Origin: Streptomyces clavifer
GTDB lineage: Bacteria > Actinomycetota > Actinomycetes > Streptomycetales > Streptomycetaceae
Direction: 5' to 3'
Length of the DNA stretch: 64,000 nucleotides
NCBI GenBank assembly: GCA_014651175.1
Contig: BMWJ01000001.1
Location: 744,001-808,000, forward strand
The notes below the pieces were generated by a model. The model did no database searches. It was not told where the DNA came from and saw only the letters and a program-made list of their open reading frames with translations. The stretch's first letter is position 1. Each line of letters opens with the position of its first letter. Of this stretch, positions 62,332-64,000 are shown one piece after another. Position numbers and translations under genes: made by a program.

Positions 62332-64000
62332 TCAGGCCAGGCTCTCCCGCCACGCCCGGTGCAGCCCCGCGAAGCGGCCCTCGCCACCGATGAGTCCGGC
62401 CGGAGTGCCGTCCTCCACGATCCGGCCGTGCTCCATCACGAGCACCCGGTCCGCGATCTCCACCGTCGACAGCCGGTGGGCGATGACCACCGCCGTGCGC
62501 CCGTGCAGGACGGTGTCCATGGCCCGCTGCACCGCCCGCTCACCGGGAACGTCCAGCGAGCTCGTCGCCTCGTCCAGGATCAGCACCGCGGGATCCGCGA
62601 GCAACGCGCGTGCGAACGCCACCAGTTGCCGCTGCCCGGCGGAGATCCTGCCGCCCCGCTTGCGGACATCCGTGGCGTACCCGTCGGGCAGGGCGCTGAT
62701 GAAGTCGTGCGCACCGATGGCCGCGGCCGCCTGCTCGATCTCCTCGGGCGTCGCGTCCGGGCGGCCGATCGCGATGTTCTCGGAGATCGTCCCCGAGAAC
62801 AGGAACGCCTCCTGGGTCACCATCACCACGCCGCGCCGGAGCTCCGCGGTCGCCAGATCCCGCAGGTCGGTGCCGTCCAGCAGCACCCGGCCCTCCGTGG
62901 GGTCGTAGAAGCGCGCCAGCAGCTTGGCGAGCGTCGACTTGCCCGCACCCGTGGAACCGACCACGGCCACGGTCTGTCCCGCCGGGATCGTCAGGTCGAA
63001 GCGCGGCAGGACCTCGCCACCCGTCCGGTAGGCGAACCGCACCCCGTCGAAGGCCACCTCGCGGCCCGGCCGGTCGCAGGCCGGGGCGGGCAGCTCCTTC
63101 GGAGCCGCGGGCTCGGGAACGGCGGGGGTCTGCGCGAGCAGGCCCGCGATCTTCTCCAGCGAGGCGGCCGCCGACTGGTAGGAGTTGAGGAACATCGCGA
63201 GCCGGTCGATCGGGTCGTACAGCCGGCGCAGGTACAGCACCGCGGCGGCGAGCACACCGAGCGCGAGCGTCCCCGACGCCACCCGGTACGCGCCCCACAG
63301 CACCATCGCGGCCACCGCCGTGTTGGCGACCAGCCGGGAGCCGACGACATAGCGGGCCATCTCCAGCAGCGCGTCCCCGTTCCGCAGCTCGTGACGGCGG
63401 TTGAGCACCGCGAAGTCGGCGTCGTTGGCCCGCTCCCTGCGGAAGGCCTGCACGGGCCGGATCCCGTTCATCGTCTCCGCGAACTTCACGATGACCCCGG
63501 CGATGGCCGAGGAACGGGCCGAGTAGGTCTGGGACGCCCGGCTCCGGTACAGCCGCACCAGCAGGTACAGCGGGAGGAAGGAGGCCACCGCGATCGCACC
63601 GATGCCGAGGTCCAGCCACAGCAGCATGAGGGAGATCGACACGAACGACAGGACCACCCCGATGAGCTCCTGCAGCCCCTCGCTCAGCAGCTCCCGCAGC
63701 GACTCCACGTCCGTGGTCGAGCGTGAGATCAGGCGGCCCGAGGTGTAGCGCTCGTGGAAGTCCACGCTGAGCGCCTGCGCATGACGGAAGATCCGGCCGC
63801 GGAGATCGAGCAGCACGTCCTGGTTGATCCGCGCGGCGGCCCGGATGAACGCGTACTGCAGCACCCCCGCGCCGACCGAGCACACCGCGTACCCCACACC
63901 CACGGCGATCAGCGGCCCGTAGTCGTGGTCCCGGAACGCGGGCACGCCGCTGTCGATGGCGTACGCGACCAGCAGCGGCCCCGCCTGCACGGCGACCTGC
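62332..64000 (-). CDS. ABC exporter, fused membrane and ATPase domains, partial (N-terminus beyond window)
   Basis: At least 555 residues are visible and the frame stays open to the window edge, so the N-terminal first TM helix is missing. The type I exporter membrane domain (four or five TM helices; LVVAFA-type loops, RLISRSTTDVESLRELL coupling region) precedes an ATPase domain: Walker A GSTGAGKSTLAKLL, Q-loop VTQEAFLFSGTI, signature RISAGQRQLVAFARALL (Ala in place of the first Gly of LSGGQ), Walker B AVLILDEATSSLD and switch VIAHRLSTV. Such half-transporters usually occur as adjacent pairs; the partner probably lies beyond 64 kb. Substrate unknown. Confidence 0.9.
   Translation of the reverse strand, partial: QVAVQAGPLLVAYAIDSGVPAFRDHDYGPLIAVGVGYAVCSVGAGVLQYAFIRAAARINQDVLLDLRGRIFRHAQALSVDFHERYTSGRLISRSTTDVESLRELLSEGLQELIGVVLSFVSISLMLLWLDLGIGAIAVASFLPLYLLVRLYRSRASQTYSARSSAIAGVIVKFAETMNGIRPVQAFRRERANDADFAVLNRRHELRNGDALLEMARYVVGSRLVANTAVAAMVLWGAYRVASGTLALGVLAAAVLYLRRLYDPIDRLAMFLNSYQSAAASLEKIAGLLAQTPAVPEPAAPKELPAPACDRPGREVAFDGVRFAYRTGGEVLPRFDLTIPAGQTVAVVGSTGAGKSTLAKLLARFYDPTEGRVLLDGTDLRDLATAELRRGVVMVTQEAFLFSGTISENIAIGRPDATPEEIEQAAAAIGAHDFISALPDGYATDVRKRGGRISAGQRQLVAFARALLADPAVLILDEATSSLDVPGERAVQRAMDTVLHGRTAVVIAHRLSTVEIADRVLVMEHGRIVEDGTPAGLIGGEGRFAGLHRAWRESLA

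Overview
The window is a high-GC (roughly 70% or more) actinobacterial chromosome segment that I assign to Streptomyces. The evidence is the very GC-rich codon third positions, many GTG starts, the polar-growth coiled-coil pair Scy/FilP, a complete GlgE (maltose 1-phosphate) pathway, a GAF-SpoIIE phosphatase and several families typical of streptomycetes (DUF6230/DUF6114, DUF3817). The gene order matches what I remember of the Streptomyces coelicolor SCO539x-SCO545x core region. It looks like stable chromosome core, with no phage, IS element, CRISPR array, rRNA or tRNA recognised.

Layout. 1-3.8 kb: two paralogous ABC-2 type ATPase/permease modules on the minus strand, the first permease cut by the window edge. 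3.9-8.8 kb: filP and scy (minus). 9.0-11.8 kb: methylmalonyl-CoA epimerase (minus), then thiolase and meaB (plus). 11.9-14.9 kb: a secreted Asp-rich PepSY protein divergent from an OmpR-type two-component system whose sensor also carries an Asp run. 14.9-17.6 kb: a MarR regulator and three translationally coupled AIM24-family genes. 17.8-23.4 kb: two DUF3817 membrane proteins that flank a thiamine-binding-like gene, a cellulose synthase-like/galactose oxidase-like pair (CslA/GlxA type) and a MarR gene. 23.5-25.9 kb: isobutyryl-CoA mutase large subunit behind a perfect 24-bp palindrome, with a convergent TetR gene. 26.2-27.2 kb: thioredoxin-TPR protein. 27.2-30.4 kb: a 599-bp non-coding leader followed by a DUF6230/DUF6114/Pro-Thr-rich surface gene set.

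30.5-37.2 kb: a VOC protein, then pta-ackA-pyk on the minus strand divergent from pfkA, a compact glycolysis/acetate overflow block. 37.5-42.2 kb: an XRE regulator, then a CitA/CitB-like two-component system divergent from the dicarboxylate carrier dctA, with a Crp-type site between them. 42.6-44.8 kb: a zinc-ribbon M48 peptidase and a broken ArsR-type regulator. 44.9-56.2 kb: glgE-treS-mak-glgB on the minus strand and glgP divergent on the plus strand. Together these interconvert trehalose, maltose, maltose 1-phosphate and branched alpha-glucan. 56.4-64 kb: a GAF-PP2C-HATPase protein, a secreted alginate-lyase-like protein, a secreted M4 neutral protease with a P-domain, and the C-terminal part of an ABC exporter cut by the window edge.

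The most notable points are: the divergent PepSY/two-component locus with matching Asp runs and layered promoter repeats; the CslA/GlxA-like pair between two DUF3817 paralogues; a Lys/Ala-rich insertion of about 53 residues inside GlgE; the AIM24 triplet; the long palindrome-bearing leader of the DUF6230 operon; and a frameshifted ArsR gene whose lesion lies exactly in a perfect 15-bp inverted repeat.
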